13,736 nt of DNA from assembly GCA_038249115.1 (NCBI GenBank), contig JBBRWQ010000084.1, forward strand, positions 1 to 13,736. The letters run 5' to 3'. Position numbers and translations under genes: made by a program. The stretch is from UBA4719 sp038249115. Lineage in GTDB: Bacteria > Actinomycetota > Actinomycetes > Actinomycetales > Dermatophilaceae. The notes beneath the pieces were generated by a model, which had not been told where the DNA came from, did not search any database, and worked only from the letters and a program-made list of their open reading frames with translations. Below, piece by piece: positions 5,104-10,983 of the stretch. Numbering within the stretch: the first letter of the stretch is position 1; each line of letters starts with the position of its first letter.

Positions 5104-7992
5104 GTCGTGCTCCTTCTTTTCGTCGCGTCCGATCTCGACCACCGGGTCGGTGGCAGAGACCACGACGTCGTGGGGCAGCTCCGGGGCCTTGAACCCGCGG
5201 AGACGGTTGGCGTTGGTCACCACCGACAGCGACGACAGGGCCATCGCGCCGGCGGCGATCATCGGGCTGAGCGTCACGCCCAGCACCGGGTAGAGCACTC
5301 CCGCGGCGATGGGGATGCCGATCCCGTTGTAGAGGAAAGCAAAGACCAGGTTCTGGCGGATGTTGCCCATGGTGGCCCGGGAGAGGTCGATGGCTGTGAC
5401 CAGCCCGGAGAGGGCACCGGAGATCAAGGTGATGTCCGAGGACTCGATGGCCACATCGGTGCCGGTGCCAATGGCCAGGCCGACGTCGGCCTGAGCCAGG
5501 GCTGGTGCGTCGTTGATGCCGTCCCCGACCATGGCGACCACCCGTCCCTCTCCCTGTAGCCGCTGGACCTCACGGGACTTGTGCTCCGGCATCACCTCGG
5601 CCAGCACCCGGCCGATCCCGACCTGGCGGGCGATCGCAGCGGCCGTGAGTCGGTTGTCACCGGTCATCATCACGACCTCGATGCCCCTGCTCTTGAGCGC
5701 GGCGACCGCCGCCGCCGAGCCCTCCTTGAGGGTGTCGGCGACCCCGATCACCCCTGCGGGGCGACCGTCGACGGCAACCAGCATCGGCGTCTTGCCGTCG
5801 CCGGCCAAGGCCTCCTGCCAGACGGTCAACGAGGCCGGGTCGATCCCCGCCTCATTCAAGAGGCGATTGTTGCCGACCAGGACCAATCGACCGTCCACGC
5901 GGGCGCGCACTCCCTGACCGGTGACCGAGTCGAACTGTGTGGGCTCGGCCAGCTCAAGACCGCGAGCCTGGGCACCCTTGACGATGGCCGCGGCCAGCGG
6001 GTGCTCGGAGAAACCCTCGACCGAGGCGACCAGAGCCAGCACCTCGTCCTCGGTGAACCCCTCGGCGGCCAGGACGTCAGTCAGTGCGGGGGCACCCTTG
6101 GTCAGCGTTCCGGTCTTGTCCAAGATCACGGTGTTCACCTTGTGCGCCGTCTCCAGAGCCTCCGCCGAGCGGATCAAGATCCCCGACGTGGCACCCTTGC
6201 CGGTGCCCACGGTGATCGACAACGGAGTGGCCAGGCCCAGCGCGCAGGGGCAGGCGATGATCAGCACCGAGACGGCAGCCACGAGCGCGAAGATGAACGC
6301 GGGCGGCGGGCCGAGCAACGCCCAGGCCACGAAGGTCCAGATCGCGATCGCGATCACGGCCGGGACGAAAAAGCCCGAGACCTTGTCCGCCAGGCGCTGG
6401 ATCGGGGCCTTGGACCCCTGCGCCGCCCGGACCAGGTCGATGATCTGGGCGAGCATGGTGTCCGCACCGACCTTGGTGGCCACGTACCGGAAGGACCCGG
6501 TCTGGTTGATCGTGGCCCCGATCACGCCATCACCGGCAACCTTGGTCACCGGGATCGGCTCGCCGGTCACCATCGACTCATCCACCGCCGAGGTGCCCTC
6601 GTACACCTCACCGTCGACGGGGAGCTTCTCACCGGGTCGCACGACCACCAGGTCGCCCGAGACAACCTCATCGATGGGCAGCTCGACCTCGACATCGCCG
6701 CGGATGACCCGGGCGGTGCGGGGCTGGAGCCCGATCAGCGTGCGGATCGCCTCCCCGGTGCCGGCCTTGGCCTTGGTCTCCAGCAACCGGCCGATCAGGA
6801 TCAAGGTGATGATGACCCCGACAGCCTCGTAGTAGACCTCTTGGACCTGCGCGGGCAGCACCCCGGGCGCAAGGGTCACGACCAGGCTGTATCCGAAGGC
6901 GGCGATGGTACCCAAGGTGATCAGGGAGTTCATGTCCGCGGTGCGGTGGCTCAGGGCCAGCCACCCGGTGCGGTGGATCGGCCATCCCGCGTAGAACATC
7001 ACCGGTGCGATCAACGCCAGCTGGAACCAGTGGTTCATCAGCAGAGCCGGCACCCACGTCACACCGAAGATCTCTGTGAGCATGACCGCGAACAGGACCG
7101 GGGCGGTAAGCACGCCCGCGAAGACGACTCGCCGGGTGATGTCCGCGATCTCCTGCTTGCGCTCAGCCTCCTCCTCTGCAGCGGGGTCGCCGGCCGCGGT
7201 GGTCGCTGGGGCGTCCCCGACCAGGATCCGGCCATGGAGCATGCCCATCCCGCACGTGATCTCGAACTGCCCGGGCTCGGTGGCCACGAACTCCACCGCG
7301 GTGGTCTCGAACGCGGGCAGGTTCTGGTTGACGCCGAAGGCAGGAATCACGACCCGCGAGGAGCACTCTGAGGACTCCTGGCGGTCGAACAGGATCCGCA
7401 CCGGCACCCCTGCGGCGACGTGGAGGGTATCTGGGCTGTAGCCATCCTTGATGGTGACCCTGATGGTCTGCACTGCATCGGAGGCCTCGGCGGTGCCGTG
7501 CCCCGACCCACCATCGCCAGGACCGACCGGGACCGACTCCCCAGGCTGATCCACGCCCTGGGGTGGCGCAGCAACGGCCACGGCCGAGGGTTGGGCCGCT
7601 TCGGGCTGCGCCGGGCTCTCACCCACGACCTGTAAACGGCCGCGGATCATGTTCATCCCGCAGGCGAACTCATACTCTCCAGGCTCCTTCGGGACGAACT
7701 CCACCGCCGTGGTGCCATAGGCCGGCAACGTCTGGTTCACACCGAAATCGGCAAAGACAACCCGTGAGGTGCAGTCACCGGACTCCTGCCGGTCAAACAG
7801 CATCCGCACCGGCACCCCTGCAGCGACCCGGATGACATCCGGGCTGTAGCCACCCTTGACGGTCACCTCGACGACCTGGACACCATCGACCAGCTCGGCC
7901 ATGCGCGACTTCTTCGGCCCGAAGAAGAACCAACCCATCAGCCCCGTCAACACCAGGGCTCCTGCAACGATCAGGACCTCGCTCGCGCTCAT
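4927..7992 (-). CDS. Cu(I)-type P1B-ATPase with two N-terminal cupredoxin domains and a C-terminal YHS domain
   Basis: This 1021-residue copper exporter-like ATPase has an unusual layout. Residues 5-25 are a membrane helix followed by KKSR. Residues 39-124 and 175-259 are two cupredoxin-like domains, with Cys74, CGMNM at 111-115, Cys210 and CGMGMLH at 247-253 as likely copper ligands. A Pro/Gly-rich linker (125-172) joins them. The core is complete: TGE 476-478, CPC 581-583, DKTGT 625-629, HP 664-665, TGDN 777-780 and GDGINDAP 823-830. YN (888-889) and M-x-x-S-S (917-921) mark the P1B-1 Cu(I)/Ag(I) class. A YHS domain (about 973-1009; Cys976, Cys999, His1002, Cys1003) ends the chain. The usual N-terminal HMA (CxxC) domain is absent and is supplied by the small upstream gene, which overlaps it by ATGA. 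GGAGG precedes the ATG by about 9 bases. Copper efflux across the inner membrane is the expected role; silver is possible. Confidence 0.93.
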   Translation of the reverse strand: MSASEVLIVAGALVLTGLMGWFFFGPKKSRMAELVDGVQVVEVTVKGGYSPDVIRVAAGVPVRMLFDRQESGDCTSRVVFADFGVNQTLPAYGTTAVEFVPKEPGEYEFACGMNMIRGRLQVVGESPAQPEAAQPSAVAVAAPPQGVDQPGESVPVGPGDGGSGHGTAEASDAVQTIRVTIKDGYSPDTLHVAAGVPVRILFDRQESSECSSRVVIPAFGVNQNLPAFETTAVEFVATEPGQFEITCGMGMLHGRILVGDAPATTAAGDPAAEEEAERKQEIADITRRVVFAGVLTAPVLFAVMLTEIFGVTWVPALLMNHWFQLALIAPVMFYAGWPIHRTGWLALSHRTADMNSLITLGTIAAFGYSLVVTLAPGVLPAQVQEVYYEAVGVIITLILIGRLLETKAKAGTGEAIRTLIGLQPRTARVIRGDVEVELPIDEVVSGDLVVVRPGEKLPVDGEVYEGTSAVDESMVTGEPIPVTKVAGDGVIGATINQTGSFRYVATKVGADTMLAQIIDLVRAAQGSKAPIQRLADKVSGFFVPAVIAIAIWTFVAWALLGPPPAFIFALVAAVSVLIIACPCALGLATPLSITVGTGKGATSGILIRSAEALETAHKVNTVILDKTGTLTKGAPALTDVLAAEGFTEDEVLALVASVEGFSEHPLAAAIVKGAQARGLELAEPTQFDSVTGQGVRARVDGRLVLVGNNRLLNEAGIDPASLTVWQEALAGDGKTPMLVAVDGRPAGVIGVADTLKEGSAAAVAALKSRGIEVVMMTGDNRLTAAAIARQVGIGRVLAEVMPEHKSREVQRLQGEGRVVAMVGDGINDAPALAQADVGLAIGTGTDVAIESSDITLISGALSGLVTAIDLSRATMGNIRQNLVFAFLYNGIGIPIAAGVLYPVLGVTLSPMIAAGAMALSSLSVVTNANRLRGFKAPELPHDVVVSATDPVVEIGRDEKKEHDMSEKSPKVTDPVCGMTVDPAEAATSTKHEGHTYYFCSEHCAMVFAADPGAHLKAPNPS
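5110..5118 (-). promoter_or_regulatory. Strong internal Shine-Dalgarno site before the YHS module
   Basis: On the minus strand AAGAAGGAG ends 6 bases before ATG 5103. It is better placed and more anti-SD complementary than the start sites of most other genes in the window, and it falls exactly at a domain boundary. Confidence 0.6.
7216..7878 (-). repeat. Intragenic duplication of the cupredoxin domain
   Basis: The two cupredoxin-coding segments (7621-7878 and 7216-7470) are clearly related. The protein stretches VAAGVPVR-LFDRQES-C-SRVV and FGVNQ-LPA recur, as does CGM-M. At DNA level a 20-base block is identical at 7394-7413 and 7802-7821, 408 bases apart (136 codons). This points to a tandem domain duplication inside the gene. 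Confidence 0.8.
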
Positions 7993-8312
7993 GACCTCAC
8001 ACCTCCGATAGACGACAGCATTCTTTGACGATCTGGACGGGTGTCGCCCTCCGGGGCGGCAGGGCCGTCCCCGGGTGGACGCGCCTCTGCTCCTCGCGGC
8101 GGCAGGAGTCCGAAGCTGGCGCTCTCAACAGCCTCGCGCACCACTGGCGCCCCCAACTTGGTCCCGCTCATCACCAGCAGGGGCGACTGACCCCTCGTGT
8201 TGAGATCCATCGCCACCTTGGTCACACCCGCCAGCGAACGGACCTTCTCCAGCACCTTGGCCAGGCACGTGCCGCAGGTCAGTTCCTCAACCAGATAACC
8301 CGCTGTACTCAT
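7989..8312 (-). CDS. Small HMA-domain (CxxC) metallochaperone-like protein
   Basis: This is a 107-residue protein. Residues ~3-65 match a heavy-metal-associated fold with the metal motif LTCGTCLAKV (Cys-Gly-Thr-Cys) near the N-terminus, followed by LEKVRSLAGVTKVAMDLNT as in CopZ-like chaperones. The last ~35 residues are Pro/Arg/Gly-rich and probably disordered, longer than in plain CopZ proteins. The ATG at 8312 is preferred over a GTG at 8327 because GGAGAGG lies 6 bases before it. The stop overlaps the ATPase start by ATGA, so the two are translationally coupled. It likely delivers Cu(I) to, or regulates, the ATPase, which lacks its own HMA domain. It is the first gene of the operon, 74 bases downstream of the CsoR-like operator. 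Confidence 0.83.
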   Translation of the reverse strand: MSTAGYLVEELTCGTCLAKVLEKVRSLAGVTKVAMDLNTRGQSPLLVMSGTKLGAPVVREAVESASFGLLPPRGAEARPPGDGPAAPEGDTRPDRQRMLSSIGGVRS

Positions 8313-8385
8313 CGTGAACCTCTCCACACGCTCCGACTCCCCAGATGCTCAGCGACCGGAAACGGTCACTTTCACACCGAGCGAA

Positions 8386-8404
8386 GATACCCCACCGGGG
8401 TATC
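8386..8404. promoter_or_regulatory. CsoR-type operator
   Basis: GATACCCCACCGGGGTATC is a perfect 8+8 inverted repeat with a 3-base spacer. It fits the known CsoR operator pattern of a TAC-C-run/G-run-GTA palindrome. It overlaps the proposed -10 box of the copper operon, so bound repressor would block initiation. The csoR-like gene in the same cluster is the obvious ligand. Confidence 0.78.
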
Positions 8405-8430
8405 TATAGGTAACAACGCGATCATGTCGT
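8403..8430 (-). promoter_or_regulatory. Probable promoter of the copper operon
   Basis: On the minus strand, TATAGA (8408-8403) is a plausible -10 box, and ACGACA (8430-8425, matching GACA of the consensus) lies 16 bases upstream as a -35. The CsoR-like operator begins within the -10 box. No other equally good pair is seen before the HMA gene. Confidence 0.5.
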
Positions 8431-8499
8431 CCCGACCTAGAAGCCATGAAGATTCCGTCAAGATGCGGGTTAGTCACAGAGTCGTATGTCACCCCGATG

Positions 8500-8525
8500 C
8501 CCCCCTCACGATTTGGGTGAGATGA
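8500..8525 (+). repeat. Left terminal inverted repeat of the mini-element
   Basis: Starts with six C and contains CTCACGATTTGGGTGAGATGA. It is exactly reverse-complementary to 9147-9172. The outer flank is CCCCGATG (8492-8499). Confidence 0.85.
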
Positions 8526-8603
8526 GAGGCGATTTTGTGGGCCGCTGGTGAGCGTGAACGATGCGCCGTGCCATCTACGACAGCTGGGGCCCCAAGAGCG
8601 CAG

Positions 8604-8624
8604 AGCACCGAGCACCGAGCACCG
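8604..8624. repeat. Three perfect tandem copies of AGCACCG
   Basis: A 7-bp unit is repeated three times in the leader of the lipoprotein gene, inside the mini-element. It may be a slippage product or a regulator site; function is unknown. Confidence 0.7.
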
Positions 8625-8691
8625 CACCTACAGTTTGTGGGCGTCACCCGCTGCCAAGGCGGCCGGCAGCCGACGGAACGGAGATGCCCCG

Positions 8692-9138
8692 ATGAGCGTC
8701 CAACCACACATGCCGACACTCGCTTTTCGCTCTGCCTGGAAGCTCCTGTCCGTCGTAGCAGTCGCGGCCACTCTTAGTGGCTGTGGCGGCCAGGTCATCT
8801 CGGCTGGGGACGTGACCGTGCTTGTGTCGGAACGCACGGGGAGCGGCATGGACGCTCTTGGCGGCGGCCGGCTTGAGGTGGTCGGCGGGTGCCTGGGAGC
8901 CAGCGGCTCCATCATCGTTTGGCCTCCCGGAACCGAGGTCGTGGACGAGGAGCCGTTGACGATAGAGATTCCTGACAAGGGCACCTACGCCCTTGGGGAT
9001 GAGGTGCAAGTTGGTGGTGGCTACGTCCTCGAGCACTCATCCGGCGCTGTGGAACCAGGCCCCTACAAGGCCGGCGGGGTCACGGTCCCAGCCAAGTGCG
9101 CGGAGCACGACATCTTCGTCGCGAGCAGCGGCCGCTGA
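8692..9138 (+). CDS. Small lipoprotein of unknown function (passenger of the mini-element)
   Basis: This 148-residue protein has a lipoprotein signal peptide: Arg13 and Lys17, a hydrophobic core (about 18-29), and lipobox LSGC with Cys31 as the predicted lipidated residue. The mature part is small and beta-rich, with GGCLGASGSIIVWPPGTEVV (65-84) and CAEHDIFV (136-143). Cys67 and Cys136 could form a disulfide. I do not recognise a named family. Similar short lipoproteins occur as unannotated proteins in actinobacteria. The ATG at 8692 has GGAG 8 bases upstream; an in-frame extension further upstream lacks a signal-peptide-like start. The gene fills the mini-element from about 190 bases inside the left end to 9 bases before the right repeat, so it is the element's cargo. 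Its base composition and frame look intact, so it is probably expressed. Confidence 0.8.
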   Translation: MSVQPHMPTLAFRSAWKLLSVVAVAATLSGCGGQVISAGDVTVLVSERTGSGMDALGGGRLEVVGGCLGASGSIIVWPPGTEVVDEEPLTIEIPDKGTYALGDEVQVGGGYVLEHSSGAVEPGPYKAGGVTVPAKCAEHDIFVASSGR

Positions 9139-9146
9139 CACGGGTT

Positions 9147-9172
9147 TCATCTCACCCAAATCGTGAGGGGGG
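9147..9172 (-). repeat. Right terminal inverted repeat of the mini-element
   Basis: Perfect inverted copy of 8500-8525, followed directly by CCCCGATG (9173-9180), the second copy of the putative target duplication. It starts only 8 bases after the lipoprotein stop codon. Confidence 0.85.
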
Positions 9173-9240
9173 CCCCGATGTCAGGCACAGCAACCCCGTC
9201 AAGGGGCACGTCCAAGCGCGGGCCGTGCCAGCCATCACCG

Positions 9241-9456
9241 CAGACGAACGGCAAGGTCGAGCGCTTTCATTGGACTCTGGCCGACGGCTGGGCGTTCAAA
9301 CGTCTCTACAACTCGGAGAACGCCAGGCGCAAAGCCATGCCAGCATGGATCTACGAGATCAACCACCAGCGGCACCACATCGCGATCGGCAAGGCCAAGG
9401 GTTCTTTTTCGGGTGAGAAGCGGGCGTTCGCCGATACGGTCAATCGCGGCCACTAG
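9241..9456 (+). pseudogene. IS481-type transposase, C-terminal remnant
   Basis: The frame reads QTNGKVERFHWTLADGWAF, then an ARRKAMPAWIYEINHQRHHI stretch and AIGKAKG. This is the end of the rve/DDE domain of IS481-type (IS3-related) transposases, including the catalytic glutamate in KVERF. The first two catalytic Asp residues and the helix-turn-helix region are absent, leaving about 72 of roughly 320-400 residues. Upstream codons (SKRGPCQPSP) may be a degraded version of the usual 'KRTRPYRP' before TNGK. No intact IS ends were found. The mini-element lies immediately upstream and may have inserted into DNA already littered with IS remnants. Confidence 0.78.
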
Positions 9457-9515
9457 ACGCGCTCGCTCATCACTACTTGAGTGAATCCCTATAGCCGATC
9501 CGCAATAGACAGTGA

Positions 9516-9866
9516 CTAACCGCCAGCCCGGCTCAGGATCTGAATAATGACGTCGGACTTCGCCTCGGCGTAGTAGTTCATGTCGTCCCCAATGCTGGGC
9601 TGACCAGTTCGCGCTTTGTCGCTTCGTAGAGGTGTCGCAGTCCTCGGGGTGCACCCGCAGTCAGTCACGAAAATCGAGGTAGTCGAGGATTGGGTCAGCG
9701 TGAGAATCGAATCGTTGAAGGGCAGGTGCACCTCCTTGACGGGCGTACGCATCATCCGCTGGCCGGGTTCACGGACGCGAACGACGAAACCCTCATTCCG
9801 TAGGGGCGGGACGAAACTGTCTTCATCGTTGACGTCATCCAGGACGATCAGGATGTCGATAATGGG
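9516..9866 (-). pseudogene. GrpB-family (UPF0157) nucleotidyltransferase-like protein, degraded
   Basis: On the minus strand the segment from 9866 reads PIIDILIVLDDVNDEDSFVP and then VRVREPGQRMMRTPVKEVHL, which are hallmark stretches of GrpB proteins. The chain then leaves the frame. In a shifted frame it continues DPILDYLDFRD-stop-LRVHPED, with TGA where the family has Trp. Another shift gives LYEATKREL, and a further shift restores the true C-terminus MNYYAEAKSDVI ending at TAG 9516-9518. At least two or three frameshifts, one stop and the missing N-terminal ~50 residues make it a pseudogene. GrpB proteins are predicted nucleotidyltransferase-fold proteins of uncertain role. Confidence 0.8.
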
Positions 9867-10071
9867 TCCTCGCTGGGATTTTGGTGGACTAAGAACTCGA
9901 GACACGTCCATGAGTTCTAGGGACAAAGCTGAGGCTGGGTGATCGGGCGCTGGTCGCGTGCGGCCTGCTGGCTGGCTCGGCTGCCGCCGTTGCCCTCGCC
10001 GGGCTAGTCATGGCGGTGGTTTTTCCTGACTTCTGGATGTCACGCGGCTCTACTTGGTGGCGAGCGACGAT

Positions 10072-10114
10072 CTTCACGGAACCTTCACGGTTTTCAAGGT
10101 CGGGGCGACATAAT
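10072..10114 (+). promoter_or_regulatory. Promoter with PhoP-box-like direct repeats
   Basis: CTTCACGG occurs at 10072-10079 and again at 10083-10090, an exact 11-base period. CATAAT follows at 10109-10114, 19 bases after TTCACG of the second repeat. Eleven-base direct repeats with a TTCAC core next to a -10 box are the layout of PhoP boxes in actinobacteria. The membrane-protein gene starts 78 bases downstream. Phosphate control is inference. Confidence 0.45.
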
Positions 10115-10192
10115 CGCGACCTTACCCTGCAGGGAGCGACTAGTGAGGCCGATGCAGAAGCGGCCGGTTGCTTATCATGGAGGTAACGGACA

Positions 10193-10777
10193 ATGCGACG
10201 CAAGACTTTCGATGCCCTTCTCGCCAGCGGAGGACTTGTCCTGGCGATCATCCTGCTCTCCGCCGGTGGTCTGCTCACGTGGGCGAGCACCTTCGTCGGC
10301 GACCAGGTGAAGACCCAGCTCACTCAGCAGCAGATCTTCTTCCCACCGGAGGGCCCGGCCACGGCCAGCCCGGAGATCGGCCCGTTCCTCAACCAGTACG
10401 CAGACCAGCAACTGGTCAACGGCCAGCAGGCCGAGGCGTACGCCAACCACTTCATCGCGGTGCACCTCAAGGAGTCCAACGGCGGCCAGACCTACGCCCA
10501 GCTCAGCGCCAAGGCAAGGATCAGCCCCGACGACACCAAGCTGGCCGGACAGGTCGCGTCATCGTTCAAAGGCGAGACCCTGCGCGGTCTGCTGCTCAAC
10601 GCCTACGCATTCGGCACCATGGGCACCATCGCCGGCATCGCCGCGATCGTTTCCTTCATCGGCGCCGGTCTGATGCTCCTCCTCTCGCTGCTCGGCTTCG
10701 CCCACCTGCGGCGTGTCTCGCCGGAGGAAGAGGTCCTGGCCAAGCTGGGCTCGCACCCAGTACTCGCCCACGCCTGA
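10193..10777 (+). CDS. Conserved two-helix actinobacterial membrane protein (family often misannotated 'LigA')
   Basis: This 194-residue protein has a membrane helix at about 8-30 (LLASGGLVLAIILLSAGGLL) and a second at about 145-170. An extracytoplasmic domain of ~110 residues lies between them, containing IFFPPEGPA, EIGPFLNQYADQQLVNGQQA and AYANHFIAVHL. The end HLRRVSPEEEVLAKLG is cytoplasmic by the positive-inside rule. This is a recurrent actinobacterial family, frequently labelled 'aromatic ring-opening dioxygenase LigA' without support; nothing here suggests a dioxygenase. The function is unknown, and the family is often found near stress and membrane genes. The ATG at 10193 has GGAGG 9 bases upstream. 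It is preceded by a promoter with 11-base direct repeats and followed by a long perfect palindrome. Neighbours upstream are pseudogenes, so this gene appears to be transcribed alone. Confidence 0.82.
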   Translation: MRRKTFDALLASGGLVLAIILLSAGGLLTWASTFVGDQVKTQLTQQQIFFPPEGPATASPEIGPFLNQYADQQLVNGQQAEAYANHFIAVHLKESNGGQTYAQLSAKARISPDDTKLAGQVASSFKGETLRGLLLNAYAFGTMGTIAGIAAIVSFIGAGLMLLLSLLGFAHLRRVSPEEEVLAKLGSHPVLAHA

Positions 10778-10805
10778 CCCATCCCTGCGGGGCGCTGGAT
10801 AGGAG

Positions 10806-10835
10806 GCCTCCACCGGCCAGCTGGCCGGTGGAGGC
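10806..10835. terminator. Perfect 30-bp palindrome, probable transcription terminator
   Basis: Each half is 15 bases (GCCTCCACCGGCCAG and its complement) with no spacer. It lies 29 bases after the membrane-protein stop. Only a weak pyrimidine stretch follows (GTTCGCCTTTC). It could terminate transcription from both sides. As an uninterrupted palindrome it could also be a protein-binding site. Confidence 0.55.
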
Positions 10836-10907
10836 GTTCGCCTTTCGCAGGTCGAACTCGTTGCCCTCGGGGTCGCGCATGGTGACGTGGAAGTGGTCAT
10901 GATCGCT
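10836..10907 (-). pseudogene. VOC/glyoxalase-superfamily protein, last ~24 residues only
   Basis: The minus strand encodes SDHDHFHVTMRDPEGNEFDL. The VTMRDPEGNEFDL block is the hallmark C-terminal beta-hairpin of glyoxalase/bleomycin-resistance (VOC) proteins, including the metal-ligand Glu of GNEF. No VOC sequence precedes it, and downstream the frame runs into the palindrome. It is a 3' remnant of a deleted gene. Confidence 0.65.
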
Positions 10908-10983
10908 GACCCGCCCGGGGCACTGCTCGTATGAGAATCATGCATGAACCACCGCACTTCGCAGAGCTCATGAAGGAACTCAC

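Larger units (their letters stand above)
8500..9172. mobile_element. Transposase-less mini-element carrying a lipoprotein gene (mobile-insertion-cassette-like)
   Basis: Perfect 26-bp terminal inverted repeats (8500-8525 and 9147-9172) bound 673 bp. The 8-bp direct repeat CCCCGATG lies immediately outside both ends (8492-8499 and 9173-9180), as expected for a target site duplication. No transposase is encoded. The only gene inside is a complete lipoprotein gene. Each repeat also contains a small internal palindrome (CTCAC...GTGAG). This structure is typical of a non-autonomous insertion mobilised in trans. An 8-bp duplication and 26-bp repeats are compatible with several IS families, for example ISL3, but I cannot assign one. 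Confidence 0.82.

Noticed and set aside
5581..7371. Very long plus-strand open frame (596 codons) opposite the ATPase
   Set aside because: It is antisense to a well-supported ATPase, its composition (Asp/Gly/Arg/His-rich) is that of a GC-driven shadow frame, and it shows no domain motifs.
8604..8624. Three 7-bp tandem copies considered as a CRISPR or iteron array
   Set aside because: Too short and too few, with no spacers, no cas genes and no replication gene nearby.
8548..8691. Longer in-frame start for the lipoprotein gene
   Set aside because: The extra residues would place the signal peptide internally. ATG 8692 has GGAG at proper spacing and is followed by a normal lipoprotein signal.
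10010..10186. 58-codon plus-strand frame starting at an ATG, with a hydrophobic stretch in the same frame just upstream of that ATG
   Set aside because: No ribosome site or usable start for the hydrophobic part, and the likely promoter of the next gene lies inside it. It may be a remnant but cannot be supported as a gene.
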